DNA of 64,000 bases from Pseudomonadota bacterium (GTDB taxonomy: Bacteria > Pseudomonadota > Gammaproteobacteria > UBA9214), in assembly GCA_041395565.1 (NCBI GenBank), contig JAWLAI010000007.1, positions 124,001-188,000 on the forward strand, given 5' to 3'. Each line of letters begins with the position of its first letter. Within the stretch, counting starts at the first letter, position 1. Below the pieces are notes generated by a model. The model was given only the letters and a program-made list of their open reading frames with translations. It was not told the origin of the DNA and searched no databases. Positions 8,953 to 17,833 of the stretch are shown piece by piece. Position numbers and translations under genes: made by a program.

Positions 8953-9426
8953 ATGAAAATACTTTACGTCCTGGACGACGACCCGAGCGGATTGCACACC
9001 CTCGAGCACGTCGTCACCGAGGCAAGACAATGCCTGGCTGATCTGGTATTGCTGGATGTGATCGATACCCGTCCTGGCGGTGACACCCAATTGAGCAAGC
9101 CGCAGCCCTCCCAGCAGAAGAATTCCCTGTTACGGGAACGGCTGGCACGGCTCGAGTCGTTCGTCCTGATGAACGGCTGCGATGCCGAAGCACTGCGCGC
9201 CCGCGTCCTGTTCGGCGAGCGTACCCACGAGATCGCCCGCACGGCCGCGGAAGGCGATTTCGACCTGGTGATCAAGCACCCGGAACCCGGAACGACGGAC
9301 CGGTTGCTGACACAACATTGCCCCTGCCCGGTCCTGCTCTGTGCAGCGCCCTCGCAACTGACGGCAGACACCATCCTGGACGCACTCTCGCCCCCGTTAC
9401 CGCGCCAGGACAAGGCGGTCGCCTGA
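8953..9426 (+). CDS. universal stress protein (UspA family)
   Basis: The 157-residue protein opens MKILYVLDDDPSG. The start at 8953 is preferred to the in-frame ATG at 8941 because GGATGAGA lies eight bases upstream and the family begins with this strand. It has the Usp fold: an opening beta strand, a long helix, RARVLFGERTHEIARTAAEGDFDLVIKHPEP, and a final strand CPCPVLLCAAP. The ATP-binding G-2x-G-9x-G(S/T) loop is not clear (PGTTDRLLTQHC), so it may belong to the subgroup that does not bind ATP. It lies alone. Usp proteins are generally induced in stasis and stress. The partner is unknown. Confidence 0.85.
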   Translation: MKILYVLDDDPSGLHTLEHVVTEARQCLADLVLLDVIDTRPGGDTQLSKPQPSQQKNSLLRERLARLESFVLMNGCDAEALRARVLFGERTHEIARTAAEGDFDLVIKHPEPGTTDRLLTQHCPCPVLLCAAPSQLTADTILDALSPPLPRQDKAVA

Positions 9427-9575
9427 TCACCCAGGCGTGGCCGGCGTCTGCCGGCCCACGCCGCCCCGCCGCAGGCGCGCGCCTGCGTGGCCCGCCCCCG
9501 GTTTCAAGGTACAATCGGCCGTGCCCGACCGGGTCTTCCCGGTCGCATTCGTAACCTCAGCGTAGGGCGGCCACC

Positions 9576-10202
9576 ATGATGAGGCAAAACGCACCCGCAG
9601 CGCCGCCGCCTCGTGCCGGCGCCCTGCCCGGCCTCGCCGTGACGTTACTCGCACTACTGCCGCTGCTTTGCGCCTGCGACAGTTTCACCGCCATCCCGCA
9701 GCCCGCCCCCACGGGCAATGCGGCACGCGATGATGCCTACCGCGTACTGCATACGCTGCTCCGCGACGAGCGATACATCAAGGCGCTGCGCATCATCAAG
9801 GACACCATTACCTTCCAGGCATCGACCGCTGCCACGGCCTCCCTGATCGACGACATCGCCACGCTGTCGTCGAGGAGCCTGGACCAGATCGACAAGCTTG
9901 CGGCCCTGGATCCCGCGATCGACCTCGGCGCAGCGACGGCCGACCGCTTTGGCAGTAAGATTCTCGATGCCCTGCGCGTCGCCACCGCCAGGGACCTGAT
10001 CACCGCATCGCGTGAAGATTTCGAGGTCAATCTGGTCGTGAGCCAGACCCAGGCGCTGCGCGTGATCAGCCAGCTGCTCGAGGAACTTCAGGCGCTGGAT
10101 ACGAACCACCGCCGCCAGACCTGGCTCGCCGATCTCGCCGCGAAGTACGAGGCACTCTACCGGCGCGCCGTGGCACGCCTGGCCGTGGCGGGGAAATCAT
10201 AG
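9576..10202 (+). CDS. putative lipoprotein, function unknown
   Basis: The 208-residue protein has a lipoprotein signal: a basic N-terminus with MMRQNAPAAPPPRAG, then LAVTLLALLPLLCAC with a lipobox-like LCAC. The mature part is mostly helical and rich in Ala, Asp and Arg (for example ATADRFGSKILDALRVATA), with no Cys clusters or catalytic motif. I do not recognise the family. A GC-rich hairpin of CGACCGGG and CCCGGTCG lies in its leader just before the start. It is followed after about 100 bases by the tauE-like gene on the same strand. Confidence 0.75.
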   Translation: MMRQNAPAAPPPRAGALPGLAVTLLALLPLLCACDSFTAIPQPAPTGNAARDDAYRVLHTLLRDERYIKALRIIKDTITFQASTAATASLIDDIATLSSRSLDQIDKLAALDPAIDLGAATADRFGSKILDALRVATARDLITASREDFEVNLVVSQTQALRVISQLLEELQALDTNHRRQTWLADLAAKYEALYRRAVARLAVAGKS

Positions 10203-10305
10203 CCGGGCCGGACGCCGCGCCGGCGTGCCCGCCGGGGCCCGGCCCTCTTTCGCTTTTGCCGCTTTGATTGTTTAATGCGTCGTCTTTCCAGCACACCGGT
10301 CAGCC

Positions 10306-11040
10306 ATGCCCGATCATTACCTCGCCGCCGCCGGCATCCTCCTGGGCGCCTACTTCATTCGCGGCATCACGGGCTTCGGCTCCGGCCTGATCGCCATCCC
10401 GCTGCTCGCCCATTTCCTGCCGCTGTCGTTCGTCGTACCGATGATGCTGGTGCTGGATCTCGTGGCCTCGCTCGCGCTCATGGGGCATGCACGGCTGCAG
10501 GTGCACTGGAACGAGATCCGCGACCTGATGCCCCCGGCGTGCGCCGGCATGCTGATCGGCGCGGTGCTGCTGGTCAAGTTGCCGCGCGAACCGCTGCTGA
10601 TCGGACTGGCGGTGTTCGTGATTTTCTTCGGCCTGCGCTACCTGTTCAACGTCCACGGCGAGCGGCCGGTCAGCCGCTGGTGGGCGCTGCCGACGGGCCT
10701 GAGCGGCGGCCTCATCGGGGCGATGTTCGGCACCGGCGGTCCGCCGTACGTGGTCTACCTCACGCACCGGCTGCACGACAAATCGCGCCTGCGCGGCACG
10801 CTCTCGGGCCTGTTCATGTTCGAGGGCGCCCTGCGCCTGGCGACGTTCCTGTTCCTGGGCCTGTTCGCGCAGGCGCGCATGCTGGAGGCGATCCTGCTGG
10901 CGTTGCCGTTGACCGGGCTCGGACTGCTGCTGGGCCACCGGGTCCACACCGGCATCACGCGCCGTCAGCAACTCGCGCTCATCGGCGTACTCCTGATCGT
11001 CAGCGGCGCCTCGCTGCTGTGGAAGGTGCGGGTTCAGTAG
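10306..11040 (+). CDS. TauE/SafE-family membrane permease (putative sulfite/organosulfonate exporter)
   Basis: The 244-residue protein consists of hydrophobic segments throughout, about seven or eight membrane spans. Two halves carry the family's Gly-rich signatures: FIRGITGFGSGLIAIPLL near residue 20 and GLSGGLIGAMFGTGGPPYVVY near residue 135. TauE/SafE proteins move sulfite, sulfoacetate or other anions across the inner membrane. In a sulfur oxidiser sulfite efflux is a plausible role, but no neighbour confirms it. The length is normal for the family. Convergent with the transglycosylase gene. Confidence 0.9.
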   Translation: MPDHYLAAAGILLGAYFIRGITGFGSGLIAIPLLAHFLPLSFVVPMMLVLDLVASLALMGHARLQVHWNEIRDLMPPACAGMLIGAVLLVKLPREPLLIGLAVFVIFFGLRYLFNVHGERPVSRWWALPTGLSGGLIGAMFGTGGPPYVVYLTHRLHDKSRLRGTLSGLFMFEGALRLATFLFLGLFAQARMLEAILLALPLTGLGLLLGHRVHTGITRRQQLALIGVLLIVSGASLLWKVRVQ

Positions 11041-11109
11041 CCGGGCGGCGCAAGGCGGGCAAGCCAGGATAGACCGGACTGCTCCTTCCGGATGCGGCGC
11101 CGGTGTGCG

Positions 11110-12327
11110 CTAGACGTCGCTGACATCCCCGCCCGCCACCGTCACGGGCACCATCAGCAGTCTGCCCGCGACGATGTGCGTGCTGTCCAGCTGGTTGAGC
11201 CTGCGCAGATGGGAAACCGTTGTCTGGCTGTTGACAGCGATGGCGCTCAAGGTGTCGCCCGGACGGATCCGGTACTCGACCGACTGCACGCGCTGGTCGT
11301 CGGGCAACTGCGCGAGCCGTTCGCGGAAGCGCTGCGCACTGGCGCTGGGCACGAGCAGCCGGTGCGCGCCGCCGGGCGGCGTCACCGACCGGGTGAGCGC
11401 CGGGTTGAGACGCTGCAGTTCCTCCAGCGTGGTTCCGCTCAGCCGGGCGGCGACCTGCAGATCGAGCGGGCCGCCGGTGTCGACCACAGTGAAAAAGCGG
11501 TCATCCGCCAACGCGGGCAGCGTGATCCGGTGCGCCGCGGGGTCGGCGATGAGCGCGCAGACAGCGAGGAGTTTCGGCACGTAGTTGCGGGTTTCCGCAG
11601 GCAGCGGCAGGTGCCAGAAGTCGGTCGGTTTGCCGGCGTCGCGATTAAGGCGGATGAGCCGGTCGACCCGCGCGCTGCCGGCGTTGTAGGCGGCCAGGGC
11701 CAGCAGCCAGTCGCCGTTGTAGCGCCGGTGGAGCGCGCTCAGATATGTCAGCGCGGCCTCGGTGGCCGCGACGATGTCCCGGCGACCGTCGAACCACCAA
11801 TCCCGACGCAAGCCGTATTCGGCGGCGGTCTCGGGCATGAACTGCCAGATACCGCTGGCACCCGCTGGCGAACGCGCAAAGGGATCGAAGGCACTCTCGA
11901 TGGCCGGCAGCAGCGCGAGTTCCGCCGGCAGTCCATGCGCCTCGACGCGGTCGAGCACGTAGTAGAGGTACGGCTCGCCGCGCTGCAGGATCTGCCGGAA
12001 GTGCCAGGCGTGTTTGCGGAACGTCTCGAGATGCGACCGCACGGCGTTGTGGGACTGATCCGTGAAGACGAATCCCGTGCGCAGCCGCTGCCAGATGTCG
12101 CCGGCGCCGGCGTGTTCGGGTGTGGAGTCATCCGGCTGACCATTTGCTGCGGCAGCCTGGGATGTCGTGGTGTCGGGCAGTGAGTGGGTGAAGGCGGGTA
12201 TCAAGACGGACGGGTGCGCAAGGTGGAAAGCGGGCACCGGTATATCCGGCGCGACTTCCAGGCTCGCGGTCAGTGTCGTCGCAGCCATGGCGAGCGCAGG
12301 GATCCAGAACGCATTTGCTATTGTCAT
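11110..12327 (-). CDS. MltD-like lytic murein transglycosylase with LysM domain
   Basis: The 405-residue protein starts at the ATG complementary to 12325-12327 with GGAGC nine bases upstream. The N-terminus is a signal peptide (ANAFWIPALAMAATTLTAS) without a lipobox. Residues about 115-245 are an SLT domain: the catalytic Glu lies in LLPAIESAFDPFARSP, followed by GASGIWQFMPETAAEYGL and LALAAYNAGSARVDRLIR. The C-terminus (about 350-398) is one LysM repeat (EYRIRPGDTLSAIAVNSQTT). It cleaves peptidoglycan to 1,6-anhydro products in the periplasm. MltD usually carries two LysM repeats and a lipid anchor, so this is a soluble variant. Confidence 0.93.
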   Translation of the reverse strand: MTIANAFWIPALAMAATTLTASLEVAPDIPVPAFHLAHPSVLIPAFTHSLPDTTTSQAAAANGQPDDSTPEHAGAGDIWQRLRTGFVFTDQSHNAVRSHLETFRKHAWHFRQILQRGEPYLYYVLDRVEAHGLPAELALLPAIESAFDPFARSPAGASGIWQFMPETAAEYGLRRDWWFDGRRDIVAATEAALTYLSALHRRYNGDWLLALAAYNAGSARVDRLIRLNRDAGKPTDFWHLPLPAETRNYVPKLLAVCALIADPAAHRITLPALADDRFFTVVDTGGPLDLQVAARLSGTTLEELQRLNPALTRSVTPPGGAHRLLVPSASAQRFRERLAQLPDDQRVQSVEYRIRPGDTLSAIAVNSQTTVSHLRRLNQLDSTHIVAGRLLMVPVTVAGGDVSDV

Positions 12328-12665
12328 TGTCGCGTTGCTCCAGCACGTTTATTGTCGTTTCACATTGCCCTCACTGGCATTCAGCAGTCATCTGCGCCGC
12401 AGACATTGCGGGCGTGGGCGGGATATCACGCCCCGTTTGACTATAGATGCTATCCCTCGGATTCGCAGCGGTGAATTGTACTTACGGTCTAGGCCGCCGC
12501 CGCGCAGCCAGCACCGACACGATTTGACGTTAAATTGGCGCAACGCAATGCAGGCAACGGGAATATGCTGAGTGAACTGTCCAACAAACCCGCGTGGCCG
12601 CGGCCGGCATGACAGTTTATTGCCGTACATGGACCAGCGTCGGTAACAAACCCGTCAGCGCGGGG
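12328..12665. other. intergenic stretch
   Basis: These 338 bases lie upstream of the transglycosylase gene and should contain its promoter. No clear hexamer pair, repeat or small gene was found. Confidence 0.4.
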
Positions 12666-13331
12666 TCAAGCATTGCTCAAGGCGCGTTTCACGGCATTCC
12701 GTGTGCGTAATGTGACGCCGCTGCTGCGCCACGGCAGCCGCCGCCTGCCGTGCGACCGGACAGCCGGCAACAGCACCAGCAGACCGCCGCCGAACAGCCA
12801 GGCGGCTGGTGGCAGGGGAACATCATCCGGCGGCGTGACGATAACCGTGGCAGCGCTGTAACGGACCTCGGCGTAATCCTGCAACGACGCATCCAGCCAG
12901 GGACCGCCCGGTCAGGTCACGACTTCGACAACAGTCGGGTCGGGCGCGACAGCGAGCGTAACAAATTCAAGCTGCGCGAACACGAAGTCCGGCCCGATCG
13001 GCGGCGCATTCGGCAGACTTGTCGCGGTGATGTCGAGACGGCCCGGCACCAGGTTGATGGCCGTCACGCGCAGCCCGCTGCTCGTACTGACGCTGAAAGC
13101 GGCGTTGATTCGGCTGAATCCCGGCAACAACACATCGGTATCCCACAGCACCGAGAGACTGCCACCGGTAACCAGCGCATCGAATCCGGCGCCGTTGACC
13201 GCGAGTGAGAATATTTCACCCACGATGAGCCGTAACGGCGACGGCGTCAGACTGATCGCCGCCGCATGCGACGGACCGGACATGCCGCAACACAGCATGG
13301 CCAGTAATAACCCTGTCAACCTGCATCTCAT
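12666..13331 (-). pseudogene. PEP-CTERM-like secreted protein interrupted by an in-frame UGA
   Basis: The start is the ATG complementary to 13329-13331 with ACAGGAT upstream, followed by a signal peptide (RLTGLLLAMLCCGMSGPSHA). A beta-rich, cohesin-like domain follows (LRLIVGEIFSLAVNGAGFDA, GGSLSVLWDTDVLLPGF) until TGA at 12912-12914 after VVEVVT. The same frame stays open for another 82 codons and carries a VPLPPAAWLFGGGLL segment with a basic tail, a VPLPA-type PEP-CTERM sorting signal. The two halves together give the normal architecture of exosortase substrates. The stop may be a nonsense mutation or a base-call error. The Arg-rich 30-residue tail after the signal is longer than usual. 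Confidence 0.75.
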
Positions 13332-13814
13332 TGTTAGTATCCTGTCGTTGTCATGTACCCGCAGGCAGCTACAGCAACCCGACGGGCTTACGTACCGCAT
13401 TGGAGCATGGATCGGGGTCTCAGCCACCTCTACGGAAGTTCGATGTCCGCGCCACCGGCCAATACCGGATTACTAATCCATTCGTACTAGAACCGCGCTC
13501 GGAAATCCGCATGGAGGCTACGCCCTGCCGAGCAGCCTCCGTACGCACGCCGCCGCCCTGCCCCGCGAAGCCGGCAGTGGACAGCGACCGGCCGATTCGT
13601 GATAGATTAGAGGTTATACGAGGTTTCAGTGCCACCCGACTGAATAGTCTGGCAATTGCCAGCAATCCAGTCGCGGTGCCAGCACCGGCGGCAGCTCAGG
13701 TCTGGCTTTCCCTCGCATACGGCGGGCCGGTCCGAATGGATCACGGCTGACAACGCCCGCTAGCGCGGCAAGCGCGCCGCACACATTCAAATAACTGACA
13801 TCAGGGAGTCTTCC
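13332..13814. other. intergenic stretch between divergent genes
   Basis: These 483 bases separate the PEP-CTERM-like gene (minus) from a lipoprotein gene (plus). Promoters for both should lie here. No coding frame with family character, tRNA or repeat was recognised. Confidence 0.4.
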
Positions 13815-14441
13815 ATGGCCTTGCTCCGCATCGCGTTTATCCTTGCCCTCGTCAACCTGGCGGGTTGTTCCTTCGTCGCGACATATAACCCCGACTTCGG
13901 CGGCGAGCCACCCGCGGTCGATGCACCGCTGACCGGCAAGGCATTGATCTACACTACGCGGGAGGAAACCGGGTATACCTTCAGCGGCAACCCCACGAGT
14001 TTCACCGGCGGCGGCACCAACCTGAGCATCGAGCTCGGTGAAATCACCTACCGCCTTGCGGTCAAGGCCTTCGGCAGCATTTTCACGCAGGGTGCCGAAC
14101 ATGCCGAATCGCTGGACGACGCCGGCAGCTATACGATCGTGGTCAAACCCAGGGTGACCAAGTACTCGTACGCGTACAACCAGCTCAAGAACATCGGCTT
14201 CGCCATTACCCCGCAGGTCGATCTCGACGTCGAGGTGCGGGTCCTCGACGCCGCGGGCAACAGCGTCCTCGACAAAACCTATTCGTCCGGCATCAGGGAC
14301 GGCAAATCCTACATGATGAGCGGCGCTCCCGGCGAAAAGATCAGCGCGGTCACCCACCAGACCATCGCGGAACTGCTGAACCAGGCCGCGCAGGAGACCT
14401 ATACGGCACTCAGGGCAAGCCGGGCTGCCGGCCTGCAATAG
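13815..14441 (+). CDS. putative lipoprotein, function unknown
   Basis: The 208-residue protein starts after a strong GGGAG site. The signal (MALLRIAFILALVNLAGCSF) ends in lipobox LAGC. The mature domain (YTTREETGYTFSGNPTSFTG, YTIVVKPRVTKYSYAYNQLK, VEVRVLDAAGNSVLDKTY) alternates strands and resembles periplasmic lipoproteins of the YajG/LptE-like size class, but I cannot place it in a family. It is 23 bases upstream of a second lipoprotein gene on the same strand, so the two probably form an operon. Confidence 0.8.
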   Translation: MALLRIAFILALVNLAGCSFVATYNPDFGGEPPAVDAPLTGKALIYTTREETGYTFSGNPTSFTGGGTNLSIELGEITYRLAVKAFGSIFTQGAEHAESLDDAGSYTIVVKPRVTKYSYAYNQLKNIGFAITPQVDLDVEVRVLDAAGNSVLDKTYSSGIRDGKSYMMSGAPGEKISAVTHQTIAELLNQAAQETYTALRASRAAGLQ

Positions 14442-14464
14442 CACCAACCCCGCAGGCGCGCGTC

Positions 14465-15127
14465 ATGACAGTAGCAAGTCACGCCATCACACTGCTCGCG
14501 CTCGCGGGATGCATCCTGCTCACCGGGTGCGCCGCCATCGTCAGCGGCACGGAGCAGACCGTCACCGTGGAGACGCCGGGCTGCACGGGCGCCAGGTGCA
14601 AGCTCGTCAATGAGAAGGGTGTCTGGTACGTGACCAGCACCCCCGGATCGGTCACCGTGCACCGTGCCGCCGGCGCGCTCACGGTGACCTGCACGAAGGA
14701 AGGCATGAAATCCGACAGTGTCGATGCCGCGGAGTCCGTCACCAAGGGCATTGCGTTCGGCAACATCCTGCTCGGCGGTATCATCGGCGCGGGCGTGGAC
14801 GTCGGCACCGGCGCCGCCTACGAGTATCCGCAGGTCATCTCGATCCCGATGGACTGCAGTGTCATCGACGCGTCGACGGACAGCACCGGGAACACCGTTC
14901 CCGCAGCAGCCGGCGGAACGCAAGCACCGGAAAGCGCAATGGAGGTACGTCCCGCCGACGCCGACGAGTGCATGACGCTGCAACGCCGGATCGAGGCCGC
15001 CCACGATGACGCGTTCACCCGGGAAGTGCTGGAGAGCAATTACCGGCGCCGCTGCGGCACCTGGCCGCCAACACCGAACGCGACGGCACCGGCCGCCGCG
15101 CCCGCCGCCGACGCGGACCCGGAGTGA
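14465..15127 (+). CDS. putative lipoprotein with GCAAIVSGT motif
   Basis: The 220-residue protein has a lipoprotein signal (LLALAGCILLTGCAAIVSGT). The first 100 mature residues match a widespread proteobacterial lipoprotein type with TEQTVTVETPGCTGARCKLV, strands reading VTVHRAAGALTVTCTKEGM, and a Gly-rich hydrophobic hairpin (IAFGNILLGGIIGAGVDVGT) that could insert in a membrane. The C-terminal 70 residues are a variable Ala/Pro-rich extension with two Cys. The function is unknown. It lies 23 bases after the preceding lipoprotein gene, in a probable two-gene operon. Confidence 0.8.
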   Translation: MTVASHAITLLALAGCILLTGCAAIVSGTEQTVTVETPGCTGARCKLVNEKGVWYVTSTPGSVTVHRAAGALTVTCTKEGMKSDSVDAAESVTKGIAFGNILLGGIIGAGVDVGTGAAYEYPQVISIPMDCSVIDASTDSTGNTVPAAAGGTQAPESAMEVRPADADECMTLQRRIEAAHDDAFTREVLESNYRRRCGTWPPTPNATAPAAAPAADADPE

Positions 15128-15301
15128 CGACTGGCGCTAAAGGTATCTTGCTGCAATACTGGCAGGGTAGCGTCCCGGCGCAATCCCAGAGCCACGTCAT
15201 GGAGTCACCGCGCAGCGCCTGATCCACGCTCAGCTGTTTCCTGATCAGAACTCGGCGCCGAGCAGTGTCATGCGGAGGCGACTCCCGCGGGGGGCCAGTT
15301 C

Positions 15302-16831
15302 ATGCATGCGAACGGCAACCATGTCACGCCCGACCGGCCCCGTGCCGCGCGGTTTCCCGGACGTCAGTTCCTGCTGCTCTCCCTGCCCGTCATCGTCGTC
15401 ATCCTGGCACTCGCCGGCACCGTCGCGAACATGCGCATCGGCGCGGAAGTCGAGCGGATTGCGGCAGCCGAGCGCAGCGACCTGCGCCTGCTCGGCAGCA
15501 ATGTGACTGCTGACGTTTCCCTGTCGCTGTTCCAGCTGCGCGCCCTGAGCCAGGAAACGGCAGCCGGCAAGATCCTGGACGCGGACCCGCAGCACGCGAC
15601 GGATGCGTTCCAAACCATGTTCCTGACCATCGCCAGCCGCAATCCCATATACACGCAGATCCGCTGGGTCGACGCGACCGGACACGAACGGGTGCGCGTC
15701 GTGCGTGACAGGCAGCGCGTTTACGCAGTGGCTGCCGATGCGCTGCAGGATGTCAGCAACAGGGACTATTACCGCCAGGCGGCCGCCCTGCTCGCGGGCG
15801 AGGTCTACGTTTCCCGCTTCGACCCGGCCCCGGCCGCGGACCCGGACGATCGCGCCGCGCGTGCCGTCGTCCACATCGCGACCCCGCTTGCGGACGGCGC
15901 GGGAGCGAACCGTGGCATCCTGCTCATCGATGTCGCCATGCGGCACCTGCTCGAGGCGCTGCACAGCGTCAGCGAGGTGAACACGGATACCACCTATGCG
16001 CTGATCAACCAGCAGGGCGCCTGGCAGACCGTGGCGGCCCGCTCGGCCACGGACGGCTTGCGCCATACGCCCGGCATGCGCTTTGCCGATGCCTATCCCG
16101 CCCTGTGGCAACAGCTCCAGCAGGCACCGCAAGGCACCGTCATGCGGGCAGACGGTCTCTGGATGTGGGAACAGCTCGCCCCGGAGGAAGCGGTACGCCG
16201 CGTGGTGCTGGCCGATGCCGGCAACAGCGCCGACATGCCGGTCATCAATTCCAGCGATCTTTCCCTGCTGCTGCTGGCGCACAAACCGGCCCGGATGCTC
16301 GCCGACCTGCGCCGTGACAACTATCTCTACCTGCTGCTCGCGGCGATGCTGCTGATCATCGCCTACACCTGGGGCCTGCTGCTGCTACTGCGCAGCCACG
16401 TCCAGGAAAAGCAGTCACACCTGGCGATCGCCCATGCCCATGCCCAGGCGGTGCACATGGAGCGCCTCAAGGAACTGGAGGAGCGCTTCCACCTGCTGGT
16501 GGAGGCAAGCAGCGTCGGCATGGTGGTGGTCGACGCCGCGGGCAAGATCGTGCTGAGCAACCCGGCGGCGGAGTCGATGCTGGGTTACGGCAAGGGCGAG
16601 CTGACGGGACGTTCCGTGGACAGCCTGCTGAATCCGGAACAGCGCGGGCCGCATGCACGCCTGCGCGCGGAGTATCTGCGCCGTCCCGAGGTACGCCGGA
16701 TGGGCGTAGGCCGCAAGCTCGAGGCGCTGACGGCCGATGGCCGCAGGATCCCGGTCGAGGTGGGCCTGAATCCGTACACGGATCACGGCAGGCAGCTCGT
16801 GCTCGCCAGCATCATCGGCAGCTCGAAATGA
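15302..16831 (+). CDS. membrane dCache-PAS sensor without output domain
   Basis: The 509-residue protein has one membrane span near residues 23-45, a periplasmic dCache-like sensor about 46-330 (IRWVDATGHERVRVVRD, SNRDYYRQAAALLAGEVYVS, ATPLADGAGANRGILLIDV), a second span about 338-362 (YLYLLLAAMLLIIAYTWGLL), a short coiled linker and a PAS domain about 385-509 (VGMVVVDAAGKIVLSNPAAE). It then stops. There is no GGDEF, EAL, histidine kinase or methyl-accepting domain and no space for one downstream. It may act through a partner protein, or be the truncated remains of a longer sensor. Cache domains bind small ligands such as organic acids. Confidence 0.85.
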   Translation: MHANGNHVTPDRPRAARFPGRQFLLLSLPVIVVILALAGTVANMRIGAEVERIAAAERSDLRLLGSNVTADVSLSLFQLRALSQETAAGKILDADPQHATDAFQTMFLTIASRNPIYTQIRWVDATGHERVRVVRDRQRVYAVAADALQDVSNRDYYRQAAALLAGEVYVSRFDPAPAADPDDRAARAVVHIATPLADGAGANRGILLIDVAMRHLLEALHSVSEVNTDTTYALINQQGAWQTVAARSATDGLRHTPGMRFADAYPALWQQLQQAPQGTVMRADGLWMWEQLAPEEAVRRVVLADAGNSADMPVINSSDLSLLLLAHKPARMLADLRRDNYLYLLLAAMLLIIAYTWGLLLLLRSHVQEKQSHLAIAHAHAQAVHMERLKELEERFHLLVEASSVGMVVVDAAGKIVLSNPAAESMLGYGKGELTGRSVDSLLNPEQRGPHARLRAEYLRRPEVRRMGVGRKLEALTADGRRIPVEVGLNPYTDHGRQLVLASIIGSSK

Positions 16832-16897
16832 CCGGGCTGCACCGCCCGTCATGAGCGGAACCGGCCGGGAGCGGGTCCGGCCGCCGGTGAACGACGC

Positions 16898-17237
16898 TCA
16901 ATCCAGCCCGAACAGCCGGCGATAGAACCGGAAGCGGCCTTCCTGCTTGCCCATCAGCAGGGTCTCCAGCTCGCCCTCGTCGAAATACAGGCCGTTGCAG
17001 ACCGTGCAGCGATCGACCTCGATACCCTCTAGATGCTCCTCCCGCATGTCGCTGCCGCCGCACTTGGGGCACTTCATCCAGATGCGTCTTGCGGCGCTGC
17101 TCGCGTTCCGCCGCTGCATGCTCGTGCTGATAGGCCTCCAGGCGCTGCTGTTGCTGCAGGCGCGCCTGTTCCAGCAGATGGCGTTCGTTCTCCAGAAACC
17201 ACTGGTTTTCCTGGGTGTCCGCTTGCTTCGAGACCAT
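16898..17237 (-). pseudogene. zf-TFIIB zinc-ribbon protein with one frameshift
   Basis: A strong GGAGGTC site precedes MVSKQADTQENQWFLENERH at 17237. This Gln/Glu-rich coiled N-terminus runs to about 17082, where the frame must change by one extra base (within CATCTGG) to continue as WMKCPKCGGSDM and VDRCTVCNGLYFDEGELETL, ending at 16898. Together the parts give the common architecture of small proteins with an N-terminal coil and a C-terminal TFIIB-like zinc ribbon (CPxC and CxxC pairs). Restored length is about 112 residues. An internal ATG at 17077 has no ribosome site. The function of the family is not known. The lesion could be a sequencing error. Confidence 0.75.
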
Positions 17238-17388
17238 ACGACCTCCGGGTGCTGGTGTCAGGGGTTAGGCAGTGAAGGTTACTGGCCGGCCGCGGTGGAT
17301 ACAACCGCTGACGACACGGCTGCGGCAGGACCGCTGCCCTGCCGATCCAGCAGCAGGCGAGCCACTGCGGTCGGGCCACCGCGGGGCA

Positions 17389-17601
17389 TCAATCGCGGCT
17401 GTGCAGGTCCGGAGCTTGCCGATCCCGGTTCAGGAGGCGATGCACCAGCTGCCGCCGGATGGCCGCGCGCCGCATGAACTCGAAGTAGCGGCGCGCCTGC
17501 GCGCGTGCCTCGATCTGCCTGCTGCGTCTGGTGAATTCATCCCGGCCGAGGATGACGGCGCTGCGCTGTGCGCCTGCCCCGGTATTGTCTGTATCTTTCA
17601 T
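17389..17601 (-). CDS. small basic protein, hypothetical
   Basis: A 70-residue frame (MKDTDNTGAGAQRSAVILGR onward) lies 151 bases upstream of the zinc-ribbon gene on the same strand, with AGGGCGG before its ATG. The C-terminal half is strongly basic and helical (ARRYFEFMRRAAIRRQLVHR). No family is recognised. It is plausible by position, ribosome site and absence of a better frame, but unproven. Confidence 0.4.
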   Translation of the reverse strand: MKDTDNTGAGAQRSAVILGRDEFTRRSRQIEARAQARRYFEFMRRAAIRRQLVHRLLNRDRQAPDLHSRD

Positions 17602-17833
17602 GGCGACCGCCCTGCCTGGGGCTTGGAATTATTGTTATTGGATAGCCTAGCATGCCCGCACGCGGGCGCAAGACTGACACCCGCACACCGGCCGCTGCCG
17701 CGGCAATGCCCGGGGTACGTGGCCCGTTACGGCCGCGCCCGGCCGGGGCGATGGTAGCGTCAACGGCGACATCGATTACAATAGCCCACGCGCTCCCTCG
17801 ACCGGTCCGGCGCGATCACTGAAGGTAAACCGC

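Noticed and set aside
12912..12914. UGA as selenocysteine
   Set aside because: No SECIS-like hairpin is evident just downstream and the context (VVEVVT then PGGPW) is not a redox site.
13626..14447. Minus-strand open frame opposite the lipoprotein gene at 13815
   Set aside because: The plus strand has a strong ribosome site and a lipobox. The minus frame has no features.
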